A stretch of 5,783 bases of DNA from Thermoanaerobacterium sp. (GTDB lineage Bacteria; Bacillota; Thermoanaerobacteria; Thermoanaerobacterales; Thermoanaerobacteraceae), in NCBI GenBank assembly GCA_029960905.1, contig JASBVU010000135.1, forward strand, positions 1-5,783. The letters run 5' to 3'. Below, in pieces: positions 1 to 5,783 of the stretch. The notes below the pieces were generated by a model. The model had not been told where the DNA came from. It searched no databases and saw only the letters and a list, made by a program, of their open reading frames with translations. The position numbers were made by a program, and so were the translations under genes. Every line of letters begins with the position of its first letter. Positions within the stretch are counted from its first letter, which is position 1.

Positions 1-25
1 TTGAAAGTATATTTAACAATACGAT

Positions 26-50
26 GAGGAGCTTTAATGCTCCTCTTTTT
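26..50 (+). terminator. Rho-independent terminator of an upstream unit
   Basis: A perfect 7-bp GC-rich stem (GAGGAGC at 26-32 pairing with GCTCCTC at 39-45) encloses a 6-nt TTTAAT loop and is followed at once by five T residues (46-50). The T-tract lies on the plus-strand side only, so it stops transcription arriving from the left. The gene it serves lies outside the window; a reading frame in phase with base 1 reaches TGA at 25-27, but 8 codons are too few to name anything. It separates that unit from the zwf promoter. Confidence 0.88.
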
Positions 51-86
51 ACCTTTTGATGGATAATTGATATTTTTTTATTTTAT

Positions 87-114
87 TTGAATAGTTGTAG
101 AAAAGTAGTATAAT
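87..114 (+). promoter_or_regulatory. Predicted sigma-A promoter of the zwf operon
   Basis: A perfect -10 hexamer TATAAT (109-114) lies 16 bp after a -35-like TTGAAT (87-92, four of six matches to TTGACA). Transcription would start near 121, giving an untranslated leader of about 157 nt before the zwf start at 278. It sits just after the upstream terminator and is the only good promoter seen before the six-gene run, so it probably drives all of it. A Fur/PerR-like palindrome lies about 20 nt after the expected start point. Assigned by pattern only; the region is very AT-rich, which raises the chance of false matches. Confidence 0.65.
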
Positions 115-139
115 ATTTATTTAGAAAAAATATATTAAT

Positions 140-154
140 AGATAATGATTATTA
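140..154. promoter_or_regulatory. Fur/PerR-like operator (7-1-7 palindrome)
   Basis: The 15-mer AGATAATGATTATTA is a 7-1-7 inverted repeat centred on G147. Against the Bacillus-type Fur box (TGATAAT-N-ATTATCA) it matches 12 of 14 informative positions, and against the PerR box (TTATAAT-N-ATTATAA) 11 of 14. It lies about +20 to +34 from the predicted start of transcription, where a bound repressor could block the polymerase. The regulator is not encoded here, and AT-rich leaders give such matches by chance, so this is a candidate only. Confidence 0.35.
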
Positions 155-265
155 AGGCTTAAAGGTTTTTGTAAGGAATCGCTGTTTGAAATTTATTTTA
201 AAAAAATTTGTTTATGAGTTATTATAATGTATAGAAGTGGTTAAAATTTAAGACATTAAATGAAA

Positions 266-274
266 GAAGGTGAT
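266..274 (+). promoter_or_regulatory. Ribosome binding site that sets the zwf start
   Basis: GAAGGTGAT matches eight of nine bases of the anti-16S consensus GGAGGTGAT, and its AAGG core lies 7 nt before the ATG at 278. The in-frame ATG at 260, six codons upstream, has no purine-rich site in front of it, and translation from it would run through this ribosome site. The start at 278 is therefore preferred. Confidence 0.85.
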
Positions 275-277
275 ATT

Positions 278-1756
278 ATGGTAACAGATAGTATATCCAG
301 CATTATGGTTATTTTTGGCGGTACAGGTGATTTAACACATAGAAAATTGATGCCTGCTATTTATAATTTGCTTTATGATAAAAGCCTTCCGGAAAATTTT
401 TGCGTCGTTTCGGTGGGTAGGCGTGATAAGACAGATGAAATTTATCGCAATGAAGTCTATGAATCTATTAAGAAATTTTCGAGAATTAAAATAGATGATG
501 AGCTTTGGAAAAATTTAAGAGACAGAATATACTATCAAAAGTTTGAGTTTCACTATGACGATGGATACTTAAGACTTAAAAACTTTTTGAAAGTGCTTGA
601 CGATAAATATCAAACAAATGGAAACAGAATTTATTATTTGGCAGTAGCTCCTGAGTATTTTGAACTCATCGTTGAAAAGTTACATCAACATGGAATGGCG
701 GAAAATGATAAGTCATGGCAAAGAGTGATGATAGAAAAACCATTTGGCAAAGATTTGAATTCTGCAGTTTATTTAAACAAAAAGATAACTGATGTTTTTA
801 CTGAGAAAAATACATATCGCATAGACCATTATTTAGGGAAAGAAATGTTGCAAAACATAATGGTAATCAGGTTTGCCAATGTATTTTTTGAGCCAGTTTG
901 GAACAACAAATACATAGACAATGTACAGATATCCTCCAGCGAGACGGTTGGTGTAGAAAATAGAGGTGGGTACTATGAAAAAGCTGGTGCACTAAGAGAC
1001 ATGATTCAAAATCACATGTTGCAGCTTTTAACGCTAACTGCCATGGAACCGCCTATTGACCTTACAACTGATTCTATTCATGATGAAAAAGTAAAGGTAT
1101 TGAAATCTCTTAAAGAGTTAACACCAGATCTTGTATTAAAAAATGCAGTGAGAGGTCAATATGAAGGTTATAGGAATGAGGATAGAGTATTGCCTGATTC
1201 CGATACAGAGACATTTGCTGCACTTAAAGTTTTTGTAGATAATTTTAGATGGGCTGGTGTGCCTTTCTACATAAGAACAGGTAAGAAATTGCCAGTAAAA
1301 TCTACTGAAATAATAGTACAGTTTAAACCTCTTCCAGGTGTTTTGTACTTTAAAGAGTATGGTAGTCTTATGCCAGATTTATTAGTCATTAAAATACAGC
1401 CTGAAGAAGGAGTATTTCTACAGTTTAATGCGAAAAGACCCGGTACTTTAAACAAAGTGATACCAGTAAGAATGGATTTTTGCCAAAATTGTCAAGTTGG
1501 CATGAATTCTCCAGAAGCTTACGAAAGATTGATTTACGATGCATTGCGAGGTGATTCTACTCTTTTTACGAGATGGGATGAAGTTGAGTATTCGTGGAGG
1601 TATGTAGACAAAATAGCTGAGGTCTGGAAGAATAATAAGCCAGATTTTCCTAACTACAAGCCAGGAACATGGGGACCTTCTGATGCTGATGAATTACTGC
1701 TGAAAGATAATTTTAAGTGGTGGAATATAGGAGGCTTTTACGATGAGAATATATGA
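278..1756 (+). CDS. zwf: Glucose-6-phosphate 1-dehydrogenase
   Basis: It oxidises glucose 6-phosphate to 6-phosphogluconolactone, the first step of the oxidative pentose phosphate pathway, in the cytoplasm, reducing NADP+ (or NAD+). The 492-aa length is normal for the family. The N-terminal Rossmann part carries the nucleotide-binding GGTGDLTHRK at 14-23. Further on are IEKPFG (152-157) and the signature RIDHYLGKE (181-189), whose His184 should bind the sugar phosphate. H246 in the QNHMLQ segment is the expected catalytic base, and RTGKK (333-337) is a substrate-binding loop. R48, in the position of the Arg that contacts the 2'-phosphate in Leuconostoc G6PDH, suggests that NADP+ is accepted (inference). 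The ATG at 278 is chosen over 260 because the ribosome site lies between them. It is the first gene of the run, and its last 14 nt overlap the next gene. No gnd or pgl is visible in the window. Confidence 0.97.
   Translation: MVTDSISSIMVIFGGTGDLTHRKLMPAIYNLLYDKSLPENFCVVSVGRRDKTDEIYRNEVYESIKKFSRIKIDDELWKNLRDRIYYQKFEFHYDDGYLRLKNFLKVLDDKYQTNGNRIYYLAVAPEYFELIVEKLHQHGMAENDKSWQRVMIEKPFGKDLNSAVYLNKKITDVFTEKNTYRIDHYLGKEMLQNIMVIRFANVFFEPVWNNKYIDNVQISSSETVGVENRGGYYEKAGALRDMIQNHMLQLLTLTAMEPPIDLTTDSIHDEKVKVLKSLKELTPDLVLKNAVRGQYEGYRNEDRVLPDSDTETFAALKVFVDNFRWAGVPFYIRTGKKLPVKSTEIIVQFKPLPGVLYFKEYGSLMPDLLVIKIQPEEGVFLQFNAKRPGTLNKVIPVRMDFCQNCQVGMNSPEAYERLIYDALRGDSTLFTRWDEVEYSWRYVDKIAEVWKNNKPDFPNYKPGTWGPSDADELLLKDNFKWWNIGGFYDENI
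1729..1734 (+). promoter_or_regulatory. Ribosome binding site for the cyclase-family gene, inside zwf
   Basis: A perfect AGGAGG lies 8 nt before the ATG at 1743. It is embedded in the last codons of zwf, so the downstream gene starts before zwf ends and the two are probably translationally coupled. Confidence 0.85.
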
Positions 1757-2372
1757 TGTTTCGATGAATATCAATAAGAATATGCAGGTTTACAAGAACA
1801 AGCCGGAGAAAAAACCTGAATTGATTGTCACCAGCGATTTTCCCAATGACAGTGTACATGAATCCAGGATATGCATGGATATGCATACAGGCACTCATTT
1901 CGATGCACCCCTTCACATGATAGAAGGCGGAGATACCATTGAAAACTTTGATATTTCCAAGTCCGTCGTGAAGTGTAAAGTGCTTGATTTCACAAATGTT
2001 GATGATAGAATTACTGCAGAGGATTTGAAAGAGAAGGAAATAGAAAGTGGAGAATTTGTACTTTTAAAAACGAAAAATTCGTATGAAGATAGTTTTAACT
2101 TTAATTTCGTTTTCTTAGATGCAAGCGGAGCTGAGTATTTGAAGGAAAAGAAAGTAATAGGTGTTGGAATAGATGGCCTTGGAATAGAAAGAGCACAGCC
2201 AAACCACGAAACGCATAAGACTTTACTTGGAAACGGAATAACCATACTTGAGGGGTTAAGATTAAAAGATGTAAGTGAAGGCGAGTATACATTGATAGCT
2301 GCTCCTTTAAAGGTAGATGGTGCAGAAGCAGCTCCTGCCAGGGCGCTTTTGATAGAGGACGATAAAAAATGA
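1743..2372 (+). CDS. Cyclase / kynurenine-formamidase-family metal-dependent hydrolase
   Basis: This 209-aa protein belongs to the cyclase fold (Pfam Cyclase, PF04199), which includes bacterial kynurenine formamidase (KynB), isatin hydrolase and polyketide cyclases. The family metal motif HxGTHxDxPxH is intact at 48-58 (His48, His52, Asp54, His58). The second half of the active site is also present: GIDGLG, then His158 in NHETH, and Glu170 in ILEGL, with the 12-residue His-Glu spacing expected of the family. There is no signal peptide, so it should be a cytoplasmic hydrolase binding zinc or manganese. The substrate cannot be told from sequence: no kynurenine or tryptophan-degradation gene is near, so naming it kynB would be unsafe; an amide or lactam hydrolase is a fair inference. 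It overlaps zwf by 14 nt and the next gene by 4 nt (ATGA at 2369-2372), which points to tightly coupled expression. Confidence 0.88.
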   Translation: MRIYDVSMNINKNMQVYKNKPEKKPELIVTSDFPNDSVHESRICMDMHTGTHFDAPLHMIEGGDTIENFDISKSVVKCKVLDFTNVDDRITAEDLKEKEIESGEFVLLKTKNSYEDSFNFNFVFLDASGAEYLKEKKVIGVGIDGLGIERAQPNHETHKTLLGNGITILEGLRLKDVSEGEYTLIAAPLKVDGAEAAPARALLIEDDKK

Positions 2373-2596
2373 AAGTCAACATGTACAATATAGGCAATTG
2401 TATTGTTGGCAATTCCGAAGTCGATTTAGACAGTATCCAAGAAATATCAAACATGCTTATAGACAAATACGGTGAAAGCACAATGTTGGAATTCGTTGAA
2501 AATTACAAAGCGGGGCAAAATTACTCAGATGCTTTTAAAAATGCATTGAATAAGAAACATATGATTAAAAAATTAAAATTTAAAGAAGGCATTTAA
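2369..2596 (+). CDS. Uncharacterised 75-aa protein
   Basis: I do not recognise a named family. The start ATG overlaps the stop of the cyclase-family gene (ATGA), and AGAGGA at 2354-2359 lies 9 nt upstream, so it looks genuinely translated and coupled. The protein is small and probably mostly helical, without a signal peptide or membrane segment. It has a single Cys (C11) in a glycine/asparagine-rich start (7-15), two likely helices (19-33 and 36-48), then GQNYSDAFKNAL (49-60) and a lysine-rich tail (62-72, six Lys and one His). The stretch 30-60, with the pattern LIDKYG...FVENYKAG..Y.DAFKNAL, recalls the C-terminal helices of HEXXH gluzincin peptidases (peptidase-MA type), but no HEXXH motif is present. 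An internal ATG at codon 5 is an alternative start. Function unknown. Confidence 0.75.
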   Translation: MKVNMYNIGNCIVGNSEVDLDSIQEISNMLIDKYGESTMLEFVENYKAGQNYSDAFKNALNKKHMIKKLKFKEGI

Positions 2597-2599
2597 TTT

Positions 2600-2604
2600 G
2601 GAGG
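2600..2604 (+). promoter_or_regulatory. Ribosome binding site that sets the pepF start
   Basis: GGAGG lies 5 nt before the ATG at 2610. The longest reading frame begins at a TTG at 2598, but that codon shares its G (2600) with this ribosome site, so it is more likely part of the site than a start. The TTG does have a weaker AGAAGG (2584-2589) 8 nt upstream, so a start four codons longer cannot be fully excluded. Confidence 0.75.
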
Positions 2605-2609
2605 TTAAT

Positions 2610-4409
2610 ATGGAGAAGAAGTTGAAAGATCGCAAAGAAACTGACGACAAGTACAAGTGGAAACTTGAAGACATATATGAAAGCGATAAAGAGTGGAACG
2701 ATGATTTTGACAAAGCCAAGGAAATCATAAAACAATTGCCAGAATTTAAAGGCAAAATTAAAGATGCAGAATCTCTTTTAAATGTTCTTAAGTTAAATGA
2801 TGCTTTAAACATGATCATAGAGAAGCTTTTTGTATATGCCAGGATGAAGAGAGATGAGGACAACAGCAATGGCAAATATCAAGCATTGACAGATAAAGCT
2901 ATGAGAATCAATGTTGAGGCATCCAGTGCAGCTTCTTTTATCGTTCCAGAGATTTTGTCGATGGACGAAAAAGTCTTAAAAAGCTGTATTGAAGATAATG
3001 CTGATTTTATAGATTACAGGCATTTTTTGGAGGACCTTTTAAGGTATAAACCACATACGCTTTCAGACAAAGAAGAGATGATATTAGCTGAAAGTGAAGT
3101 TATGGCACATTCTCCTGAGAATATATTTAAAATGTTGGATAATGCTGACATCAGATTTCCCTCTATTGAAGATGAAGATGGTGATTTGGTAGAGCTGACG
3201 CATGGAAATTATATTAGGTACATAAGCAGTAAAGATAGAGATGTTAGAAAGAGGGCTTTTGAATCACTTTACAGCGTCTACAAAAATTTTGCAAATACGT
3301 ATGCAGCCATGACCGATTCCAACGTTAAGAAGGATGTATTTTATTCTAAGATAAGAAATTACAGGACATCTTTAGAAGCTTCGCTTTTTGACGACAATGT
3401 CCCTGTATCTGTTTACGACAATTTGATAGCAGCTATACATGAGAGAATTGATTTGCTTCACAGATATGTTTCGCTGAGAAAAAGAATGTTGAACCTTGAA
3501 GAGCTACATATGTACGATCTTTATGTGCCATTGGTTGCTGATTTTGACAAAGAATATGAATACGAAGAAGCCAAAGACATAGTCTTAAAAGCTTTAGAAC
3601 CATTGGGAAATGAGTACGTAAGCATCTTAAAGGAAGGGTTTGATAGCCGTTGGATAGATGTCTATGAGAATAGAGGGAAGACATCTGGGGCGTATTCATG
3701 GGGGACTTATGGTGTACATCCATTTGTGCTTCTGAATTTTCAAGGTAAACTGGACGACGTCTTTACTATTGCTCATGAGATGGGACATTCACTTCATACA
3801 TATTATTCTGATAAAGCCCAGAAATACATCAATTCACACTATAAGATATTTGTCGCAGAAGTTGCATCGACTTGCAACGAATCTATTTTAATAGATTACC
3901 TTTTAAAAAATGCAAGAGACAAAAGTGAGAAGATGTATTTGCTGAACCATTATCTTGAACAGTTTAAAGGAACAATATTTAGACAGGTTATGTTTGCTGA
4001 ATTTGAAAAGTATACGCATGAAGAAGCGGAGAAAGGCGAAGCACTGACATCAGAAAAATTGTGCCAAAAGTATCATGAACTTAATCAATTTTATTACGGA
4101 AATGATATAATTGTAGATGATGAGATCGATTATGAATGGGAAAGGATACCGCATTTTTATTCAAGCTTTTATGTCTACAAGTATGCTACAGGATTTTCTG
4201 CTGCTGTTGCCTTGTCGCAGATGATTTTAAATGAAGGTGATGATGCGGTAGAAAGATATATAGAATTTTTAAAAAGCGGTGGTTCTGATTATCCACTTAA
4301 CATCTTAAAAAAAGCAGGTGTGGATCTTACGACTAAGAAGCCGATTTTGGATGCTTTAAATGTATTTGAGGCCATATTAGATGAAATGGAAAGACTTTTG
4401 GACAGGTGA
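2610..4409 (+). CDS. pepF: Oligoendopeptidase F (M3B zinc metallopeptidase)
   Basis: PepF cleaves internal bonds of short oligopeptides in the cytoplasm as part of peptide catabolism and turnover. The 599-aa length is typical (about 600). The N-terminal part (roughly 1-180) is the M3 N-terminal helical region, opening with the family-like KYKWKLEDIY; the catalytic M3 domain follows at about 200-585. The zinc motif HEMGH is at 389-393 (His389 and His393 as ligands, Glu390 catalytic). The third ligand is Glu417 in FVAEVAST, 24 residues after the second His, as in this family. The C-terminal IPHFYSSFYVYKYATG (513-528) gives the His515/Tyr517/Tyr523 cluster that helps bind substrate and stabilise the transition state in M3 enzymes. 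No signal peptide is present. The gene starts 13 nt after the 75-aa gene and overlaps sdaAB by 1 nt. All key residues are intact. Confidence 0.96.
   Translation: MEKKLKDRKETDDKYKWKLEDIYESDKEWNDDFDKAKEIIKQLPEFKGKIKDAESLLNVLKLNDALNMIIEKLFVYARMKRDEDNSNGKYQALTDKAMRINVEASSAASFIVPEILSMDEKVLKSCIEDNADFIDYRHFLEDLLRYKPHTLSDKEEMILAESEVMAHSPENIFKMLDNADIRFPSIEDEDGDLVELTHGNYIRYISSKDRDVRKRAFESLYSVYKNFANTYAAMTDSNVKKDVFYSKIRNYRTSLEASLFDDNVPVSVYDNLIAAIHERIDLLHRYVSLRKRMLNLEELHMYDLYVPLVADFDKEYEYEEAKDIVLKALEPLGNEYVSILKEGFDSRWIDVYENRGKTSGAYSWGTYGVHPFVLLNFQGKLDDVFTIAHEMGHSLHTYYSDKAQKYINSHYKIFVAEVASTCNESILIDYLLKNARDKSEKMYLLNHYLEQFKGTIFRQVMFAEFEKYTHEEAEKGEALTSEKLCQKYHELNQFYYGNDIIVDDEIDYEWERIPHFYSSFYVYKYATGFSAAVALSQMILNEGDDAVERYIEFLKSGGSDYPLNILKKAGVDLTTKKPILDALNVFEAILDEMERLLDR
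4404..4409 (+). promoter_or_regulatory. Ribosome-site-like AGGTGA at the pepF/sdaAB junction
   Basis: AGGTGA spans the pepF stop codon (TGA 4407-4409). It is too close to serve the ATG at 4409 and lies 5 nt before an in-frame TTG at 4415. The ATG has only a weaker GGA (4400-4402) 6 nt upstream. The TTG would give a protein two residues shorter that still contains the whole conserved start YSVFDIMGP, so the sdaAB start is not settled. Confidence 0.45.
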
Positions 4410-5092
4410 TGAATTTGAGAGAGTACAGTGTTTTTGATATAATGGGACCTGTCATGATTGGTCCCAGCAGTTCACACACAGCAGGAGCTGCTCGGCTGGC
4501 AAAGATAGCAAGACAGATAGCAGGTGATGATGTAAAAGAGGTACAGTTTATACTGTACGATTCTTTTGCCAACACATACAAGGGTCATGGTACTGACAAA
4601 GCACTTGTTGCTGGAATTATAGGACTTGATCCAGATGATGAAAGGTTGCCTCGTTCTTTTGAATTGGCAAAAGAGCAAAACATATCATTTTCATTTGTTA
4701 AAAGCGATAAGGATGCATCACATCCTAATACAGTTAGAATGATCATAAAAAACAAATCAGGTGATGTTATTGAAGTATTGGGTTCGTCAATAGGCGGAGG
4801 CAATGTTGTACTTAAGGAAATTAATGGTATGAATGTAGAATTTACAGGAGAATATGAGACTCTTATTACAAAACATATTGACAAACCAGGGATCATTGCA
4901 ATGGTGACAAAAGTCTTGTCAGAGCACATGATAAATATAGCTTTTATGAGGGTGTACAGGCAGTTAAAAGGAGATATGGCTATTATGGTGATTGAGTCAG
5001 ATCAAACTATACCTGAAGATGTGCGAATAAAAATTGAGCATATTGATGGAATAGAAAAAGCTATAGTTGTAGACAGCATAAATAAAGCATAA
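4409..5092 (+). CDS. sdaAB: L-serine dehydratase, iron-sulfur type, beta subunit
   Basis: This is the regulatory/partner subunit of the two-subunit [4Fe-4S] L-serine dehydratase, which converts L-serine to pyruvate and ammonia in the cytoplasm. At 227 aa it has the usual length. The conserved start SVFDIMGP leads into IGPSSSHTAGA (17-27), followed by DSFANTYKGHGTDKA (51-65), HPNT near 105 and the glycine loop GSSIGGGN (125-132). The C-terminal third, from about 152, is an ACT domain recognisable by KHIDKPGIIAMV, a common amino-acid-sensing or dimer-forming module. ATG at 4409 shares one base with the pepF stop; GTG at 4406 and TTG at 4415 are alternatives. The alpha-subunit gene follows after 24 nt, the usual order in Firmicutes. 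The iron-sulfur cysteines belong to the alpha subunit, as expected. Confidence 0.96.
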   Translation: MNLREYSVFDIMGPVMIGPSSSHTAGAARLAKIARQIAGDDVKEVQFILYDSFANTYKGHGTDKALVAGIIGLDPDDERLPRSFELAKEQNISFSFVKSDKDASHPNTVRMIIKNKSGDVIEVLGSSIGGGNVVLKEINGMNVEFTGEYETLITKHIDKPGIIAMVTKVLSEHMINIAFMRVYRQLKGDMAIMVIESDQTIPEDVRIKIEHIDGIEKAIVVDSINKA

Positions 5093-5104
5093 ATAAAATG
5101 TACT

Positions 5105-5111
5105 GAGGTGA
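5105..5111 (+). promoter_or_regulatory. Ribosome binding site that sets the sdaAA TTG start
   Basis: GAGGTGA is a full match to part of the AGGAGGTGA consensus and lies 5 nt before the TTG at 5117. An in-frame GTG at 5108 falls inside this site and has no good ribosome site of its own, so TTG is preferred although it is the weaker start codon. Confidence 0.75.
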
Positions 5112-5116
5112 AGAAG

Positions 5117-5783
5117 TTGTATCAGTTTAGTAGTGGATTTGAATTACTGGAGCTTACAAAAAAATATAATATACCAATATCAGAAGTCGTGATAAATTAT
5201 GAGCATGAGATGACAGGCGATGATAGAGATGTAATAATAGAAAAGATGGCATCAAATCTTGATGTCATGAGGAAATCTATCGAAAGAGGCTTAAAAGAAG
5301 ATATAAAGTCTGTAGGTGGTTTTATTGGTGGAGATGCAAAAAGATTGTATGATGAAATAATTAATAATTTTACAATAAGCGGTGAAACAGTTTCAAAGGC
5401 TGTTGCATCAGCGGTTGCAGTATCAGAAGTAAATGCAGCGATGGGTAAAATTGTTGCTGCACCTACTGCTGGTTCCAGCGGTGTTATTCCTGGGGCATTA
5501 ATAACTATAGCAAGAAAATTTGGCAAAAGTGATGATGAATTGATAAAATCTCTGTTTACATCATCTGGAGTTGGGATAATAATTGCGAAAAATGCTACAC
5601 TTTCAGGTGCAGAAGGAGGATGTCAGGCAGAAGTAGGATCAGCATCAGCTATGGCTGCTGCTGCTTTAGTTGAATTGATGGGTGGTTCTCCTGATGAGTC
5701 CCTCAACGCAGCTTCTTTTGCCATTATGAATCTTTTGGGACTTGTATGTGATCCTGTAGCAGGATTAGTGGAGGTTCCATGTG
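5117..5783 (+). CDS. sdaAA: L-serine dehydratase, iron-sulfur type, alpha subunit (3' end cut by window)
   Basis: This is the catalytic subunit that carries the [4Fe-4S] cluster used as Lewis acid to dehydrate L-serine to pyruvate and ammonia, partner of the beta subunit encoded 24 nt upstream. The visible 222 residues run from the TTG start into the window edge; the family is about 290 aa, so roughly the last quarter is missing. Conserved features are SVGGFIGGDA (about 66-75), the serine-binding loop AAPTAGSSG (114-122), SGAEGGCQAEVGSA around Cys169, and CDPVAGLVEVPC with Cys211 and Cys222. The spacings 169-211 (42) and 211-222 (11) agree with the three cluster ligands I recall for the single-chain Legionella enzyme. 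The cluster is expected to be oxygen-labile. The open frame has no internal stop; it looks cut by the window rather than broken. Confidence 0.95.
   Translation, partial: MYQFSSGFELLELTKKYNIPISEVVINYEHEMTGDDRDVIIEKMASNLDVMRKSIERGLKEDIKSVGGFIGGDAKRLYDEIINNFTISGETVSKAVASAVAVSEVNAAMGKIVAAPTAGSSGVIPGALITIARKFGKSDDELIKSLFTSSGVGIIIAKNATLSGAEGGCQAEVGSASAMAAAALVELMGGSPDESLNAASFAIMNLLGLVCDPVAGLVEVPC

Noticed and set aside
189..209. A/T-only self-complementary segment (AAATTT ... AAATTT) as a possible terminator or attenuator
   Set aside because: The stem would be made only of A-T pairs, with no GC core and no proper T-tract after it; base composition alone explains it.
222..236. Second PerR-box-like match overlapping the TATAAT at 223-228
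   Set aside because: The left half TTATAAT is perfect, but the right half matches only 4 of 7 positions. Such half-sites are expected by chance in this AT-rich leader, and the left half is simply the -10-like hexamer.
1713..2481. Minus-strand open frames of 67, 110 and 126 codons opposite zwf and the cyclase-family gene
   Set aside because: They lie fully opposite real coding sequence, have low-complexity Ser/Leu/Phe-rich translations typical of antisense shadows, and show no supporting family motif.
2598..2622. Similar N-terminal strings MKVNM (75-aa gene) and MEVNM (longest pepF frame), suggesting a duplicated start region
   Set aside because: In pepF this string exists only if the TTG at 2598 is used, and it is encoded by the ribosome site itself. 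The resemblance is five codons with different bases, so coincidence is more likely.
4333..5526. Minus-strand open frames of 68-114 codons opposite sdaAB and sdaAA
   Set aside because: They mirror well-conserved genes, have no recognisable domains, and are explained by the codon bias of the plus-strand genes.
5597..5680. Alanine/serine-rich, GCT/GCA-repeated stretch in sdaAA that looks like a simple repeat
   Set aside because: It encodes the conserved glycine/alanine-rich region around the cluster cysteine and following helix of the family, so no separate repeat is needed.

Overview
The window is AT-rich, Gram-positive-type DNA: strong AGGAGG/AGGTGA ribosome sites, TTG starts, short or overlapping gene junctions and many AAA/GAA/ATA codons. 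The gene content (glucose-6-phosphate dehydrogenase, oligoendopeptidase F, two-subunit iron-sulfur serine dehydratase) and protein style suggest an anaerobic low-GC Firmicute. A member of the Thermoanaerobacterales such as Thermoanaerobacterium is my best guess, but this is an impression from protein sequence, not a database result.

Layout. Bases 1-50 hold the tail of an upstream unit, closed by a rho-independent terminator (26-50). Bases 51-277 are a non-coding leader with a good sigma-A-type promoter (87-114), a Fur/PerR-like palindrome just downstream of it (140-154), and no recognisable riboswitch. From 278 to the right edge six genes run on the plus strand with almost no gaps: zwf (278-1756), a cyclase/kynurenine-formamidase-family metal hydrolase (1743-2372, 14-nt overlap with zwf), an unrecognised 75-aa protein (2369-2596, ATGA overlap), pepF (2610-4409), sdaAB (4409-5092, 1-nt overlap) and sdaAA (5117 to beyond 5783, cut by the window). 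I see no terminator and no convincing internal promoter between them, so they probably form one operon. The minus strand holds only shadow frames.

How the genes may work together (inference). PepF would cut oligopeptides in the cytoplasm, and SdaAB/SdaAA would deaminate the serine released to pyruvate and ammonia. Zwf would feed the oxidative pentose phosphate pathway and supply NADPH. The cyclase-family enzyme and the 75-aa protein have no clear place in this scheme. Most of the window is ordinary central and peptide metabolism. The points worth a second look are the Fur/PerR-like box in front of an operon that ends in an oxygen-labile [4Fe-4S] enzyme, the orphan cyclase-family hydrolase, and the uncharacterised small protein translationally coupled to it. 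I did not find evidence for a new defence system, mobile element or RNA system.
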